Source: Cohnella faecalis (GTDB taxonomy: Bacteria > Bacillota > Bacilli > Paenibacillales > Paenibacillaceae). From it: a stretch of DNA of 64,000 bases. The stretch spans positions 92,380-156,379 of the forward strand of contig NZ_QXJM01000048.1 in the NCBI RefSeq assembly GCF_003570905.1. Reading direction: 5' to 3'. The translations under genes and the position numbers were made by a program. The notes under the pieces are model-generated. The model made no database searches and was not told where the DNA came from. It saw only the letters and a program-made list of their open reading frames with translations. How positions within the stretch are numbered: the stretch's first letter is position 1; the number at the start of each line of letters is the position of its first letter. Of this stretch, positions 34,333 through 43,431 are shown piece after piece.

Positions 34333-35494
34333 GTTGCTGTCCCTCCGCTTGTCGGTCAGCGCCCGCTGCCGGACGCAAATTATAGGCGACTAATTCACCG
34401 ACCTGGCGATTGTCTTGGGCCGGCGCTCCCGCTAATCGGTTTCTGACGAAGGGCAGCCGGGGAAACAGCAGCTCGGCGGCGCGATACGCTTCTTCCAAAT
34501 GCGGGTATCCTGACAAAATGAAGGACTCGACCCCGAGCGCCGCGTATTCCTTGATGCGCTCGGCCACGGAATCCGCGTCTCCGACGAGTGCCGTCCCCGC
34601 TCCTCCCCTGACGAGACCGATGCCCGCCCATAAGTTCGGAGAGATGACCAGCGCCGAGCGATCTCCTCCGTGCAGCTCCGCCATCCGCCGCTGACCTTCG
34701 GAATCGTAACGGGAAAAGATGCTCTGAGCTGCCGCAATCGTCTCGTCGTCCACATGGGAAATTAACCGTTCCGCCGCTTCCCAAGCTTCCTGCTCCGTTT
34801 CGCGCACGATGACGTGCAGCCGGATGCCGAACCGGACCGTTCTGCCGCGTTCGGCGGCGCGAGCCCGAACTTCCTCGATCTTGCGGGCGACTTGTCCGGG
34901 CGGCTCGCCCCAAGTCAAATAGACGTCGACGTGGTTCGCAGCGATTTCGTGCGCGGCCGCTGACGAGCCTCCGAAGTAAAGCGGAGGATGCGGCCGTTGC
35001 AAGGACGGGAACAACAGCTCCGCGCCCTCCGTCTTCAAGTAATTTCCTTCGAAGTCGACTCGCTCGCCGCTCAATACCGCTCGCCATATCGACAAAAACT
35101 CGTCGGTCTGGTCATAACGCTCGTCATGCCCAATGAACATCCCGTCTCCCGCCAGCTCTACCGGATCTCCTCCGGTTACGACGTTCACAAGAAGCCGCCC
35201 CTCCGAGAGCCGGTCGAACGTAGCCGCCATTCTCGCCGCCAGCGTCGGCGACATTAAGCCGGGCCTGACAGCGACAAGAAATTTCAGGCTGCGGGTAACG
35301 GGAATGAGAGCGGACGCGGCGACCCATGCGTCCTCGCACGCTTTGCCGGTAGGCACCAGCACCCCGGTATAGCCGAGCTGGTCGGCCGCCTGGGCGATTT
35401 GGCGCATATAGCCGTAATCGACGGCTCTGCCGCCTTCCGACGTTCCCAGATAACGTCCGTCGCCGTGAGTAGGTATGAACCAGAACAATTCCAT
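34304..35494 (-). CDS. ssuD: FMNH2-dependent alkanesulfonate monooxygenase
   Basis: 396 residues, bacterial-luciferase-like TIM barrel. ELFWFIPTHGDGRYLGTSEG at the N-terminus, ARMAATFDRLSEGRLLVNVV with TGGDPVE, and YFGGSSAAAHEIAANHVDVY match SsuD. It uses reduced flavin and O2 to split alkanesulfonates into aldehyde and sulfite for sulfur assimilation. The flavin reductase partner (SsuE) is not in this operon. The last 30 residues (after ERLPFVRNRLAG) are unlike the usual end and run into ssuC. GGGGAG precedes the ATG. Confidence 0.92.
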   Translation of the reverse strand: MELFWFIPTHGDGRYLGTSEGGRAVDYGYMRQIAQAADQLGYTGVLVPTGKACEDAWVAASALIPVTRSLKFLVAVRPGLMSPTLAARMAATFDRLSEGRLLVNVVTGGDPVELAGDGMFIGHDERYDQTDEFLSIWRAVLSGERVDFEGNYLKTEGAELLFPSLQRPHPPLYFGGSSAAAHEIAANHVDVYLTWGEPPGQVARKIEEVRARAAERGRTVRFGIRLHVIVRETEQEAWEAAERLISHVDDETIAAAQSIFSRYDSEGQRRMAELHGGDRSALVISPNLWAGIGLVRGGAGTALVGDADSVAERIKEYAALGVESFILSGYPHLEEAYRAAELLFPRLPFVRNRLAGAPAQDNRQVGELVAYNLRPAAGADRQAEGQQHVAVQKNSS

Positions 35495-35540
35495 CGGAGC
35501 TTCTCCCCAATCCTTGTGTAAGGTGTTCGGATAACCGTCG

Positions 35541-36560
35541 TTATTTAAGAACGGCGTCGCTTACTTTAATTTCCTTCTGAATAAGACCGAGCTTGAAGAA
35601 TGTATCGGCGATTTGCTGCTGACCGGCTATAATGTCGTCGGTAATCTTCGCGATGCCGAATCCGCGGTGCGACAACGCTTGCTCCAGCGAAGGAACGTCA
35701 ATGCCCAATGCCGGGGAAAGCAAATTCGCCACATCCGACAAGTGATCCTTGGCCCATGCGTCCGATTGCGTCAATTGCTCGAGGAACGCATCCACCGCTT
35801 TCGGGTTTGCTTCCGCGAACGAACGCGAGGCCAGATAATACTCATAGTTGTTGACGACGCCTTCGCCGTCAGCCAGAACGCGCGCCTTCGTCGCCAATTG
35901 CGCTGCGGAGTAGAACGGCTCCCAGATAACCCACGCGTCGACGCTGCCGCTCTCGAACGCCGGTCTGGCATCGGCCGGAGGCAGGAACGTCACCTGAACG
36001 TCCTTGTAATCGACCCCGGCTTTCTCCAGCAGCTTGACCAGCAAGTAGTGAACATTGGAGCCTTTGTTAAGCGCAACCTTCTTCCCTTTCAAATCGGCGA
36101 TCGTCTTGATCGGAGAGTCGGCTAGCACGAGTATGCTCTCCGCTTTCGGACTTGCCGGGGAATTGGCCAAATACACGAGAGGAGTTCCCGCCGCTTGCGC
36201 AAAAATAGGAGGAGCCTCGCCCGTATTGCCCAGATCGATGCTGCCTACGTTGAGAGCCTCCAGCAACTGCGGGCCGCCCGGGAACTGCGTCCATTCCACC
36301 TTGTAGCCGATTTTTTCCAAGCTTTCCTCCAAGCCGCCATGCTCCTTCAAAATGTTGATCGAAGCATATTTCTGATAGCCGATGCGCACAACTTTGGATG
36401 CCTTGGATGCCTCGCCTGCCGCCGCTTTGGACGGGGAGGACGATTCTCCCTTGTTCTCCTTCGAAGAGCCGCAAGCCGACAGAGCCAACATGACGACCAT
36501 CGTTAATGCTAACGCCGTAACAACTCCAAATTTGCTTCGAACCGCTTTTCCTCTTTTCAT
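35541..36560 (-). CDS. ssuA: Sulfonate-binding lipoprotein
   Basis: 339 residues. A signal peptide (KFGVVTALALTMVVMLAL) ends in lipobox SAC-G, giving a lipid-anchored protein. The mature part is a type II periplasmic-binding fold of the SsuA/NMT1 family: VRIGYQKYASINILKEHGGL, FPGGPQLLEALNVGSIDLGN, VHYLLVKLLEKAGVDYKDVQ and DAWVIWEPFYSAAQ. It delivers alkanesulfonates to SsuBC. I chose the ATG at 36560 (AAGGGG upstream). It is first in the operon, divergent from the HTH/binding-domain gene. Confidence 0.9.
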   Translation of the reverse strand: MKRGKAVRSKFGVVTALALTMVVMLALSACGSSKENKGESSSPSKAAAGEASKASKVVRIGYQKYASINILKEHGGLEESLEKIGYKVEWTQFPGGPQLLEALNVGSIDLGNTGEAPPIFAQAAGTPLVYLANSPASPKAESILVLADSPIKTIADLKGKKVALNKGSNVHYLLVKLLEKAGVDYKDVQVTFLPPADARPAFESGSVDAWVIWEPFYSAAQLATKARVLADGEGVVNNYEYYLASRSFAEANPKAVDAFLEQLTQSDAWAKDHLSDVANLLSPALGIDVPSLEQALSHRGFGIAKITDDIIAGQQQIADTFFKLGLIQKEIKVSDAVLK

Positions 36561-36599
36561 TCTCTCCACTGCCCCTTTGGTTGGAATAATTAATAACTC

Positions 36600-36827
36600 A
36601 CAATTCCTATTAATTTACTGAGTATTATCACGATAGAAAGTACCATCTAACGGTGGATGAAGTCAACGCTTTGAGGAAAATCCATGCGCAATGAGGACGA
36701 ATGAGGAAAATAGCCCGCTGCAGACGCCCTCTTCCCATGTCGCTCTATCTCACTTTTCGGTTGAATTCGGCAGGATGTTTCATTACAATAGAAACATAAT
36801 TTACAATTCCAATGAGTTTAGTATGAT
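36600..36827. promoter_or_regulatory. Divergent promoter region of ssu with paired ACAATTCC motifs
   Basis: For the plus-strand gene, TTTACA (36800-36805) and TATGAT (36822-36827) are 16 bases apart. Their spacer holds ACAATTCCAATGAGTTTAGT (from 36803). A related ACAATTCCTATTAATTTACT starts at 36600, just upstream of ssuA. The shared half-site suggests one regulator controls both directions. A CymR-like sulfur regulator or the adjacent HTH protein are candidates. Confidence 0.4.
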
Positions 36828-36861
36828 ATATACATAAAGAGACGTGGAACGGAGGATGACG

Positions 36862-38067
36862 ATGCCGAACCGGCAGTTCGATTTGCTGACGTTGCAGCAG
36901 GCGATGGACATACTTGGCGTCAGCCGAGCGACGATCGACCGATGGCGGAAAGACAAACGGCTTCCCTACGTGAAGATCGGCAAGGAAATATTCGTGGAGG
37001 AGAAGAAGCTTCATTCGTGGATGCAGACTTTTTCCCAAGGCAACGCGGAGCCCCTTGCCAAGGAAACGCCCTCCGCCTCGCCCCGTCTCGTCACGATCGG
37101 CTATCAGAGCGGAGCCGCGCTTCTATGGAGCCCTCTTATCATTAGAAAGCTCGGATTGTTCGAGGAACAATTGCAGCGACTATGCCCCGACGAAAACATC
37201 CGGATCGAGTGGGTGCATGCGCCGAACGGTATCGAGCTTGTCGAGGAGTTGATCGCTGGCCGGGTAAGGATCGCGTCCGTCGGGGATTTTCCTATGATGA
37301 TGAGCATGGCGCTGAGCCGGGTATTGACCAAGTTCAAGCCCGTCTTGCTCGCATTCGACGGCAAGACTCCCGTAGGAGAAGGCATTTCGCTCGTCGTTCC
37401 TTCCAGCCGCTCAAGCCGCAAGCCGTTGTCCGCAGCATCGATCGCGACCGTCGGGCATTCGAGCGCCTCGTTCCGGCTGGACGAATGGACGAACGCTCTC
37501 GATCTGAGAACCCCGCCCATTATACATAGGGGGATGAGCGATTGCCTCGACGGAATCGTCGGCGGCAGCCTCGATGCCAGCGTCTTGTGGGAGCCGTACC
37601 TCAGTTGGGCGAAAATGGCGGGAGCGGGGGTCACGGTATCCGGGGAAGGAACCGGCAACGATTATTTGACGGGGCTGCTTGCGGACGATCGGTGGGCTCA
37701 AGACAACGAAGCGGTCACCGTCGCTTATTTGGCGGCGCATCTGCAAGCTCACCAATTCATTCGGAATTCTCCGGATATGGCGGCCCGGCTCATACACGGA
37801 GCGACCGGCTATCCGGTCGAAGTCGTCGCTAAAGCAATTAGCAAAATCCGGTGGGATGCTTCGCTTTACAATCGCGATTTGCAAACGCTCGAATCGTTGG
37901 ACAAAGAAGATCCGGTCCGGTTCCCCGAAAGCCAGCCGAAACCGGGCGTATCGCGCCACTTGCCCATTCGCAAGCCTTACTTGCACTATGCAGCCGACTC
38001 CTTGAAGCTTCCTGCGCTGCCGGATGCGCCGCTTCCCGGCGACTGGTCCGAGCAGCCGATCTATTAA
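36862..38067 (+). CDS. HTH domain fused to an SsuA/NMT1-type solute-binding domain
   Basis: 401 residues. The start is the ATG at 36862, six bases after GGAGG. Residues about 5-55 are an excisionase/MerR-like HTH: LTLQQAMDILGVSRATIDRW with RKDKRLPYVKIGKEIFVEE. After a linker, residues 75-330 resemble SsuA: VTIGYQSGAALLWSPLIIRK, EWVHAPNGIELVEELIAGRV, IASVGDFP and SLDASVLWEPYLSWAKMAGA. No signal peptide precedes it, so the binding domain is cytoplasmic. The protein is well placed to sense imported sulfonate and regulate the divergent ssuADCB. The last 60 residues are Pro-rich. I do not know a characterised member. Confidence 0.72.
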   Translation: MPNRQFDLLTLQQAMDILGVSRATIDRWRKDKRLPYVKIGKEIFVEEKKLHSWMQTFSQGNAEPLAKETPSASPRLVTIGYQSGAALLWSPLIIRKLGLFEEQLQRLCPDENIRIEWVHAPNGIELVEELIAGRVRIASVGDFPMMMSMALSRVLTKFKPVLLAFDGKTPVGEGISLVVPSSRSSRKPLSAASIATVGHSSASFRLDEWTNALDLRTPPIIHRGMSDCLDGIVGGSLDASVLWEPYLSWAKMAGAGVTVSGEGTGNDYLTGLLADDRWAQDNEAVTVAYLAAHLQAHQFIRNSPDMAARLIHGATGYPVEVVAKAISKIRWDASLYNRDLQTLESLDKEDPVRFPESQPKPGVSRHLPIRKPYLHYAADSLKLPALPDAPLPGDWSEQPIY

Positions 38068-38073
38068 TGAGCA

Positions 38074-38131
38074 AAAAAAGAAGACCGCCCGCGAAGCTCC
38101 TCGGAGAAGGAGAAAACGCGGGCGGTCTTCG
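38074..38131. terminator. Bidirectional terminator between the HTH fusion gene and tdk
   Basis: GAAGACCGCCCGCG (38080-38093) and its exact inverse (38117-38130) form a strong stem. On the minus strand it is followed by seven T, ideal for tdk. Confidence 0.88.
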
Positions 38132-38132
38132 A

Positions 38133-38726
38133 TTAGGCGCGGGGCTTGAAAGCTTCGTTGTAGCACCGGCGGCATACCGGCTTGTAATCCTCGTTGCCGC
38201 CAATAAAAATCTGGTCGCCCTCGTTGACCGGAACGCCGTCGCGATAGCGGATTACCATCGTCGCCTTCCTGTCGCAATGCCAGCAAATCGTCTTGATTTC
38301 CTCGATCTTGTCCGCGTAGATGAGCAGATTATAGCTGCCTTCGAACAGTTGATTTTGGAAATCGTTCTTCAGCCCGAAAGCCATAACCGGAACGTCCAGC
38401 TCGTCGACGACGCGGGTCAGCTCCAGAACGTGATGCTTTTTCAAAAATTGCGCTTCATCGATGAGGACGCAATAAACCCGCTTTGGAGACGGCGACGGCT
38501 GATGCTCCTTCACGCTAGCGTACAAATCCGTATGATCGTCGACGGGAATCGCTTCCCTTGTCATGCCCGTCCGCGAGCCGACCAGATTTTCGCCCGCGCG
38601 CGTGTCGATCGCCGGGGAAAAAATGAGCACCCTCTTGCCCTGCTCCTCGTAATTGTGAGCCACCTTAATAATTTCGAACGATTTGCCGCTGTTCATCGTT
38701 CCGTATTTGTAATATAACTGTGCCAA
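38133..38726 (-). CDS. tdk: Thymidine kinase (type II)
   Basis: 197 residues from TTG at 38726, eight bases after GGAGG; the ATG at 38741 overlaps that ribosome site and is unlikely. P-loop YKYGTMNSGKSFEIIKVAHN, DEAQFLKKHHV (catalytic Glu region), the lasso-loop zinc site CWHCDRKATMVIR and CRRCYNEAF are all present. It phosphorylates thymidine for nucleotide salvage. Full length for the family. Confidence 0.93.
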   Translation of the reverse strand: MAQLYYKYGTMNSGKSFEIIKVAHNYEEQGKRVLIFSPAIDTRAGENLVGSRTGMTREAIPVDDHTDLYASVKEHQPSPSPKRVYCVLIDEAQFLKKHHVLELTRVVDELDVPVMAFGLKNDFQNQLFEGSYNLLIYADKIEEIKTICWHCDRKATMVIRYRDGVPVNEGDQIFIGGNEDYKPVCRRCYNEAFKPRA

Positions 38727-38827
38727 CTGACGTTCCTCCATGCGCGATAATCAATTCGATTTCCTATTTCGTTCAACCTATCGTATCATCGCGCCGAACC
38801 GAAAGCTAGATGGCAGATGACAGCAAG

Positions 38828-38868
38828 TAAAAGCGCCTTCAGCGTCCTTTGGACGTCGAAGGCGCTTC
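38828..38868. other. GC-rich hairpin of unknown role
   Basis: AAGCGCCTTC and GAAGGCGCTT arms with an inner CGTCC/GGACG pairing make a long stem upstream of tdk. No T tract follows on either strand, so a terminator role is doubtful. The rest of 38742-39045 shows nothing else. Confidence 0.4.
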
Positions 38869-39045
38869 GCGTAGGTTCAAGTAGGTGTTTTGCAGTAGAA
38901 CGTCTAGCTAGGCGCGTCGTCCATTCGGCTATACTTTCTGATATTGCGAGCTTCTGTCAATTGCGAGCTTCTTGCCGCCCAACTGTGAACATGTTACAAT
39001 GCGTTCATTTGCGAATCCAATAAGAAGGACGGAACCATTTACGCC

Positions 39046-39930
39046 ATGAAACCCGCATCGTCGCCCATTGCCCCTTGGATTCCATTGCTAGCCGGCATGA
39101 TCGCCATCTCGTTCGCGCCGATTCTCGTTCGTTCCTCCGATGCTCCCGTATCGGTTCAAGGCATGTACCGTATGCTGTTCACCCTTGTCCTTATGCTGCC
39201 GTTCGGAGCCAAGAGCATCCGCGAAGCACGCGCCGTTTCGCGCAAGGATTGGTTATTGCTTATTGCAGCCGGTTTTTTTCTGGCGCTTCATTTTCTGCTA
39301 TGGATGGCATCGCTCAATTACACGTCCATAGCGAGCTCGACGATTATTTTGGCGTTGGAGCCCGTCTTCGTCATGATCGGAGCATACTTTGCCTTTCGCG
39401 AAAAAACGAACCTTCTCGCCGTAATCGGCATGGGGATCGCCTTGTCCGGCGTCATAGTCGTCAGCTCCGGCGATACAGGTATTTCCCGCGACGCATTGTT
39501 CGGTGACTTCCTCTCGTTCGCCGGAATGCTCGCCGTCGTAGCGAATATGCTGATCGCCAAACGGCTGCTCACCCGTATTTCCTCATACCTGTACAGCCTC
39601 GTCGTATTCGGCGTAGCTTCCCTCTTCTTCGCGTTGTACAATGTTGCCGAAGGTATTGCGATGGTCGGCTACCCGGCCAAGGAGTGGGGAGTCTTCCTGC
39701 TGCTCGCCATCGTCCCGACCGTCTTCGGCCATCTGATTTTCAACTGGCTGCTCCAATATGTCAAAGCGACGACAATTTCAATCGCCGTACTGGCCGAACC
39801 TGTCGGCGCGAGCCTTCTCGGAATGATGCTGTTCAGCGAGATGGTGACCCTTTTCCAGTATGTCGGAGGCGCACTAGTCATTGCTGGACTTATCTTCTAT
39901 TTGCGGTATGAAAGGAGATCCCATGAATAG
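39046..39930 (+). CDS. EamA/DMT-family transporter
   Basis: 294 residues with ten transmembrane segments in two EamA repeats (about 10-145 and 155-290). The first repeat has SFAPILVRSSDAPVSVQGMY and YTSIASSTIILALEPVFVMI, the second GHLIFNWLLQYVKATTISIA with VLAEPVGASLLGM. RhaT/YdcZ-like members export amino acids or metabolites, or take up nucleosides; the substrate is not predictable. Its last codons overlap a second short reading frame (39923-39991) with its own good ribosome site. Confidence 0.85.
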   Translation: MKPASSPIAPWIPLLAGMIAISFAPILVRSSDAPVSVQGMYRMLFTLVLMLPFGAKSIREARAVSRKDWLLLIAAGFFLALHFLLWMASLNYTSIASSTIILALEPVFVMIGAYFAFREKTNLLAVIGMGIALSGVIVVSSGDTGISRDALFGDFLSFAGMLAVVANMLIAKRLLTRISSYLYSLVVFGVASLFFALYNVAEGIAMVGYPAKEWGVFLLLAIVPTVFGHLIFNWLLQYVKATTISIAVLAEPVGASLLGMMLFSEMVTLFQYVGGALVIAGLIFYLRYERRSHE

Positions 39931-39991
39931 AGAAGAGCTTGCTTTGCGGGTAGAAGGAGCAGAGCGGTCCATAACATACATTTTAGACTGA
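39923..39991 (+). pseudogene. Truncated cistron start (22 codons)
   Basis: GAAAGGAG then ATG at 39923, overlapping the carrier's stop, opens MNREELALRVEGAERSITYI with LD before TGA. It looks like the first codons of a coupled second gene whose body has been replaced by the AT-rich segment that begins about here. I do not recognise the family. Confidence 0.4.
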
Positions 39992-40007
39992 TCTTATAAA
40001 TTGGAAC

Positions 40008-40055
40008 AGCGACAGCCAAGGACGAGAAAACAAAGTCCTAGACTGTCGCTATTTC
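40008..40055. terminator. Hairpin terminator at the island edge
   Basis: AGCGACAG and CTGTCGCT arms with a second inner pairing (AGGAC/GTCCT), followed by ATTTC on the plus strand. It lies between convergent genes. Confidence 0.6.
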
Positions 40056-40106
40056 ATTGAACTAACGTTCTCCGTTAGTTGAAGATCTGCCTATTGATTA
40101 TTACCT

Positions 40107-41074
40107 TCAAATATTCAAACCTTTCATGCTGCTATCATCGTACCTACCGCCTTGAACAGCTGCTTCAGGACTGACAGCTTCAATTCGAGCTAAGTCGTCT
40201 GGGGTTAATACAATGTCTGCAGAGCCTGCATTTTCTTCTAAATAGCTAATTCGTTTTGTTCCTGGAATTGGAAGTGCGCCTTTTGCCATTGTCCATGCCA
40301 AAGCCAGTTGTGACGGTGTGCATTGTTTTTCTTTAGCGATATTTGTAATTTCATTGACAATATCCACGTTTTTCTGGAAATTCTCTTTTTGGAAACGTGG
40401 CAAATATCTACGGACATCATCCGCTGCAAGATCCTCAAATTTGCGTAATTCCCAGAAATGAACCCGCGACTTAGAGGACTATAAGCTACGAATGTGATCC
40501 CCAACTCGTTAACAACGGGGAGTATATCAGCTTCTACTTCTCTGCTCCAAAGGGAATACTCCGTTTGGAGGGCAGAAATTGGATGTACTGCATGTGCGCG
40601 TCTTATCGTTTGTGCAGACGCTTCGGAAAGACCGAGATAGCGCACTTTTCCTTCCTTAACCAGGTCCGCCATCGCTCCTACCGTTTCTTCGATCGGAACA
40701 TTTGGATCCACTCGATGTTGATAATAAAGATCAATGTAATCAATGGCTAACCGGCGAAGGCTATCTTCTACCGCTTTTTTAACATAGTCCGGATGGCCGT
40801 TAACACCTTGGAAATTGGGTCCGAATGCGAATTTGGTAGCGACAATCGCCTGATCCCGGCGACCTTTCAAAGCTCGTCCGAGTAATTCTTCATTATGTCC
40901 ATTTCCATAAACGTCGGCAGAGTCCAAGAAATTAACACCAAGGTCTAATGCTTTGTGAATCGTTTGAATCGACTGTTCGTCGTTGCTTTGACCATAAACA
41001 CCTGACATCCCCATAAGTCCTAAACCGATGGACGATACTGTAATATCGCTATTGCCCAGTTTTCTAGTTTGCAT
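40107..41074 (-). pseudogene. Aldo/keto reductase, one frameshift
   Basis: From ATG 41074 (AAAGGAGAG upstream): RKLGNSDITVSSIGLGLMGM, DLGVNFLDSADVYGNGHNEE (catalytic Asp and Tyr), IVATKF (Lys) and YYQHRVD (His) are the AKR tetrad; the NADPH site follows. A missing base in the C3 run at 40450-40452 breaks SPLSRGFISG; corrected it continues ELRKFEDLAADDVRRYLPRF and ends GGRYDDSSMKGLNI at 40107 (about 322 residues). Closest to YhdN/AKR11-type general reductases. It is divergent from the TetR gene, a common arrangement for a regulator and its electrophile- or aldehyde-detoxifying target. Base composition is clearly more AT-rich than at 1-39 kb. Confidence 0.82.
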
Positions 41075-41222
41075 TTCAGTCTCTCCTTTGTTATTGGAAT
41101 TGGGTTTAGCATATCACAACAAAAACATACTTAACAAGTTTTATAATTTGTGTAAACCTTGTACTGTTTATAAAATGTGATATTTCGTATATATTAAGTA
41201 AGTAAGTAAGGGGGATGTTATT

Positions 41223-41903
41223 TTGAAGGATGAACAAAAAAATATTGCTAAATTTCGCGACACCCAGAACAAATTACTTTTCAAATTGTTACCGTGTATA
41301 AGAAAAAGCGGATTTCATTCTTTGCGTATGGATGAGATTGCTAAAATAATGGATATTAGTAGAGTTACGCTGTATAAATACTTCTCAACAAAAGAGGAGA
41401 TCATTCAGATTGTTACAACATCATTTATCGAATACTTCAAAGAAATGATAATTCTTGATCCGCCAAATGAAGAACGATTATATGCGGCTCGTTTTCAGCA
41501 GCTTTTCGAGCAATCCGTTTCGCTTTCCACATTCATTACAGAGGAATACAAAAAAGACCTTGCCAGTGTGTATCCCGAAATACATGAACAATTGTACGGA
41601 GCAATACAAGAGCGCGAAAAACAATTGCTTAACTTCTACAATGCAGGAATTAGATATGGAATTTTCAACGAAATCAATGGACAGGTTTTGATTTTGCAAG
41701 ATCAGTTATTAAATACCATGTTAGATACAAGATGTCTGTTAATGAATCATTTGACGATTGAACAGGTTCTTTATGATTTTTACAAGTTGAAAAAGATCCA
41801 GTTATTTAAGCCCGAAAAGCTCTCTTTGGTGGACGACAGCCTTATTGTGCCCAAAATTGATTACTTAACATTAAAGATATCAAAAGCTTTATATTCAACC
41901 TAA
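41223..41903 (+). CDS. TetR-family transcriptional regulator
   Basis: 226 residues from TTG at 41223 (AAGGGGGA upstream). The HTH is SGFHSLRMDEIAKIMDISRV with TLYKYFSTKEEIIQ (residues about 22-55), and an all-helical ligand domain follows. The divergent aldo/keto reductase is the likely target. The 148-base gap holds a TAAG-rich direct repeat (AAGTAAGTAAGTAAG) just upstream of the start. The gene is AT-rich and ends in a perfect hairpin. Inducer unknown. Confidence 0.8.
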   Translation: MKDEQKNIAKFRDTQNKLLFKLLPCIRKSGFHSLRMDEIAKIMDISRVTLYKYFSTKEEIIQIVTTSFIEYFKEMIILDPPNEERLYAARFQQLFEQSVSLSTFITEEYKKDLASVYPEIHEQLYGAIQEREKQLLNFYNAGIRYGIFNEINGQVLILQDQLLNTMLDTRCLLMNHLTIEQVLYDFYKLKKIQLFKPEKLSLVDDSLIVPKIDYLTLKISKALYST

Positions 41904-41942
41904 AGCAAAGACATCCACAAATATGGATGTCTTTGCTTTAGA
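41901..41942. terminator. Terminator after the TetR gene
   Basis: CTAAAGCAAAGACATCC and its exact inverse flank a short loop. Confidence 0.85.
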
Positions 41943-42269
41943 TATTCTTTTCGTCTAACTATATCTCCATGAATGATCATGACCCTTGGGGGCTTCTCTT
42001 TATGATTGACGATCTACGACAGTGAGGAGCCCATGAAAATAGCCTGCAATTTCCTGATCTCCTGTGGCGTTAGCTTCATGGTCTCACTCCTCGTCGACTC
42101 ACTTAACTCTCTTTGCTACTTCAACACTTAGCAATAAAAATCCTTTAAAATCCAAAAAATCTCCCCAATTTTCAGGGAAACCTAAGCAGTAACGGAAATT
42201 TCACTTGAAAATTCCTCTCCTCTATCTTTGAGTCACTAAAAAATTCATTCTTCTTCCGATTTATCTCCT
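41943..42269. other. Intergenic boundary between the AT-rich island and the biosynthetic cluster
   Basis: No supported gene. A minus-strand frame at 42014-42079 (GAGGAGTG then ATG) encodes 21 residues, MKLTPQEIRKLQAIFMGSSL plus S, possibly a remnant of a small regulator; evidence is too thin to call it. The first T-rich tract past the cluster's last gene is near 42242-42247. Confidence 0.35.
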
Positions 42270-43430
42270 TTAGGAAAACCTCATCATCTCGGCGATATGA
42301 GGCTGCCATTTTCCCGGGTCTTCACCATACTTTTTTAATAGACTAAAAACCCATCTATCGATGCCAAACGCAATACATCCCGAATGTAATGGTTTATCGG
42401 CTGCATCGGTGATTCGGAACGGTTTGCATAAGGCTTCCCGAATGTTGTTGAATGACGCGATCGAGAAGGTCTGAGTCCCGCCGTCGACCTCGACTACGAG
42501 CTCGTACTTCATGTTAGCCATTTGCTGGTGCTGGGCTTTGGCAGCGTCGTCTGAGAAATAAAACGGATCGTTCGCGGTTTCGATTCTCCCCGTCAGACCA
42601 AGATCGCCGAACAGTTTCCAGATGCAATCCACCCACCAGTTTCTCTCCGATTCTACGAAATCTGGCGTTCCGATCAACACAACTTCCCTCATACTAAATT
42701 CATTTAATCGCTGGTTGCCCAATCTCCAAGTTGCTTCGTGTCGGTAACAGGTACCTAGAGCCGTCAATATAACGGGGTGCTCTAACGTTTGGCCCGCTAA
42801 TTCTTCATAGCAGTGAAAACATACGGCAGGCGACAGAGCATACTGGCTTTGCCTTAAATTCGATTCGACGTCTCCTGTTTTTTTTATTTTTTGTAGAATA
42901 TCACTTTGATGCGGAATTTCCGAAACCAAGTATATATTTTGCGGAAAAGTGGTGACATAGCCGCACTTATCCAACGTCTTGAGCGGGATCATAGACGGGT
43001 ATTTGCGGTATTTCGCATGACGCTCCATTGCAAGATTGCTGAGTATGCCGTCTATCGATTGGTAGAGCATGACCGCAAAATCCCTTCTGACGCTGCCATC
43101 GGACGCGAATGACCAATCCGGATGATAGGACGCTCCGGGAAAAGGAGACTTGTAATTATCATCATTAGTAGAAACGTTTCGGATCACCCTGCTCTTTAAC
43201 GTTCTGATCGTCCGTTCTTGTTCCATCAGAAGAAGTACGGTGTCTTCGATCTGCGATCGATTGGAATCGTCGTTCGCATGAATCACAATATCCTGGTTCT
43301 CGCCGTCCAAGTAACAGGCACTGATCCCTTCAAGGCTATAAGTCAACTTGGATACGAGAGACTGTGCTTGCAAGTTCGTAAGTTTGTCCGAGGTATGATA
43401 ACGAAAAGTCAACGTTCGGCCCCCCTTCAA
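42270..43430 (-). CDS. Amino acid:carrier-protein ligase (class II aminoacyl-tRNA-synthetase-like)
   Basis: 386 residues. The C-terminal two thirds carry class II synthetase motifs in the form seen in seryl-tRNA-synthetase paralogues that load carrier proteins: motif 2 ALGTCYRHEATWR followed by LNEFSMREVVLIG, and motif 3 HSGCIAFGIDRWVFSLL. Zinc ligands are probably the Cys in PAVCFHCYEEL, a Glu of motif 2 and the Cys of HSGC. The tRNA-binding arm is absent. Such enzymes activate a small amino acid (Gly/Ala in studied cases) as the adenylate and load it on a phosphopantetheine carrier. The carrier encoded at 44377-44658 in the same operon is the obvious partner. A broken or moonlighting synthetase is the alternative. 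Confidence 0.78.
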   Translation of the reverse strand: MKGGRTLTFRYHTSDKLTNLQAQSLVSKLTYSLEGISACYLDGENQDIVIHANDDSNRSQIEDTVLLLMEQERTIRTLKSRVIRNVSTNDDNYKSPFPGASYHPDWSFASDGSVRRDFAVMLYQSIDGILSNLAMERHAKYRKYPSMIPLKTLDKCGYVTTFPQNIYLVSEIPHQSDILQKIKKTGDVESNLRQSQYALSPAVCFHCYEELAGQTLEHPVILTALGTCYRHEATWRLGNQRLNEFSMREVVLIGTPDFVESERNWWVDCIWKLFGDLGLTGRIETANDPFYFSDDAAKAQHQQMANMKYELVVEVDGGTQTFSIASFNNIREALCKPFRITDAADKPLHSGCIAFGIDRWVFSLLKKYGEDPGKWQPHIAEMMRFS

Positions 43431-43431
43431 T

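Noticed and set aside
36570..36861. SAM/S-box riboswitch upstream of ssuA
   Set aside because: No recognisable aptamer core or terminator/antiterminator pair in the leader; only short AATTCC-type motifs.
42014..42079. 21-residue minus-strand peptide with a good ribosome site
   Set aside because: Too short and without recognised family; mentioned only in the intergenic entry.
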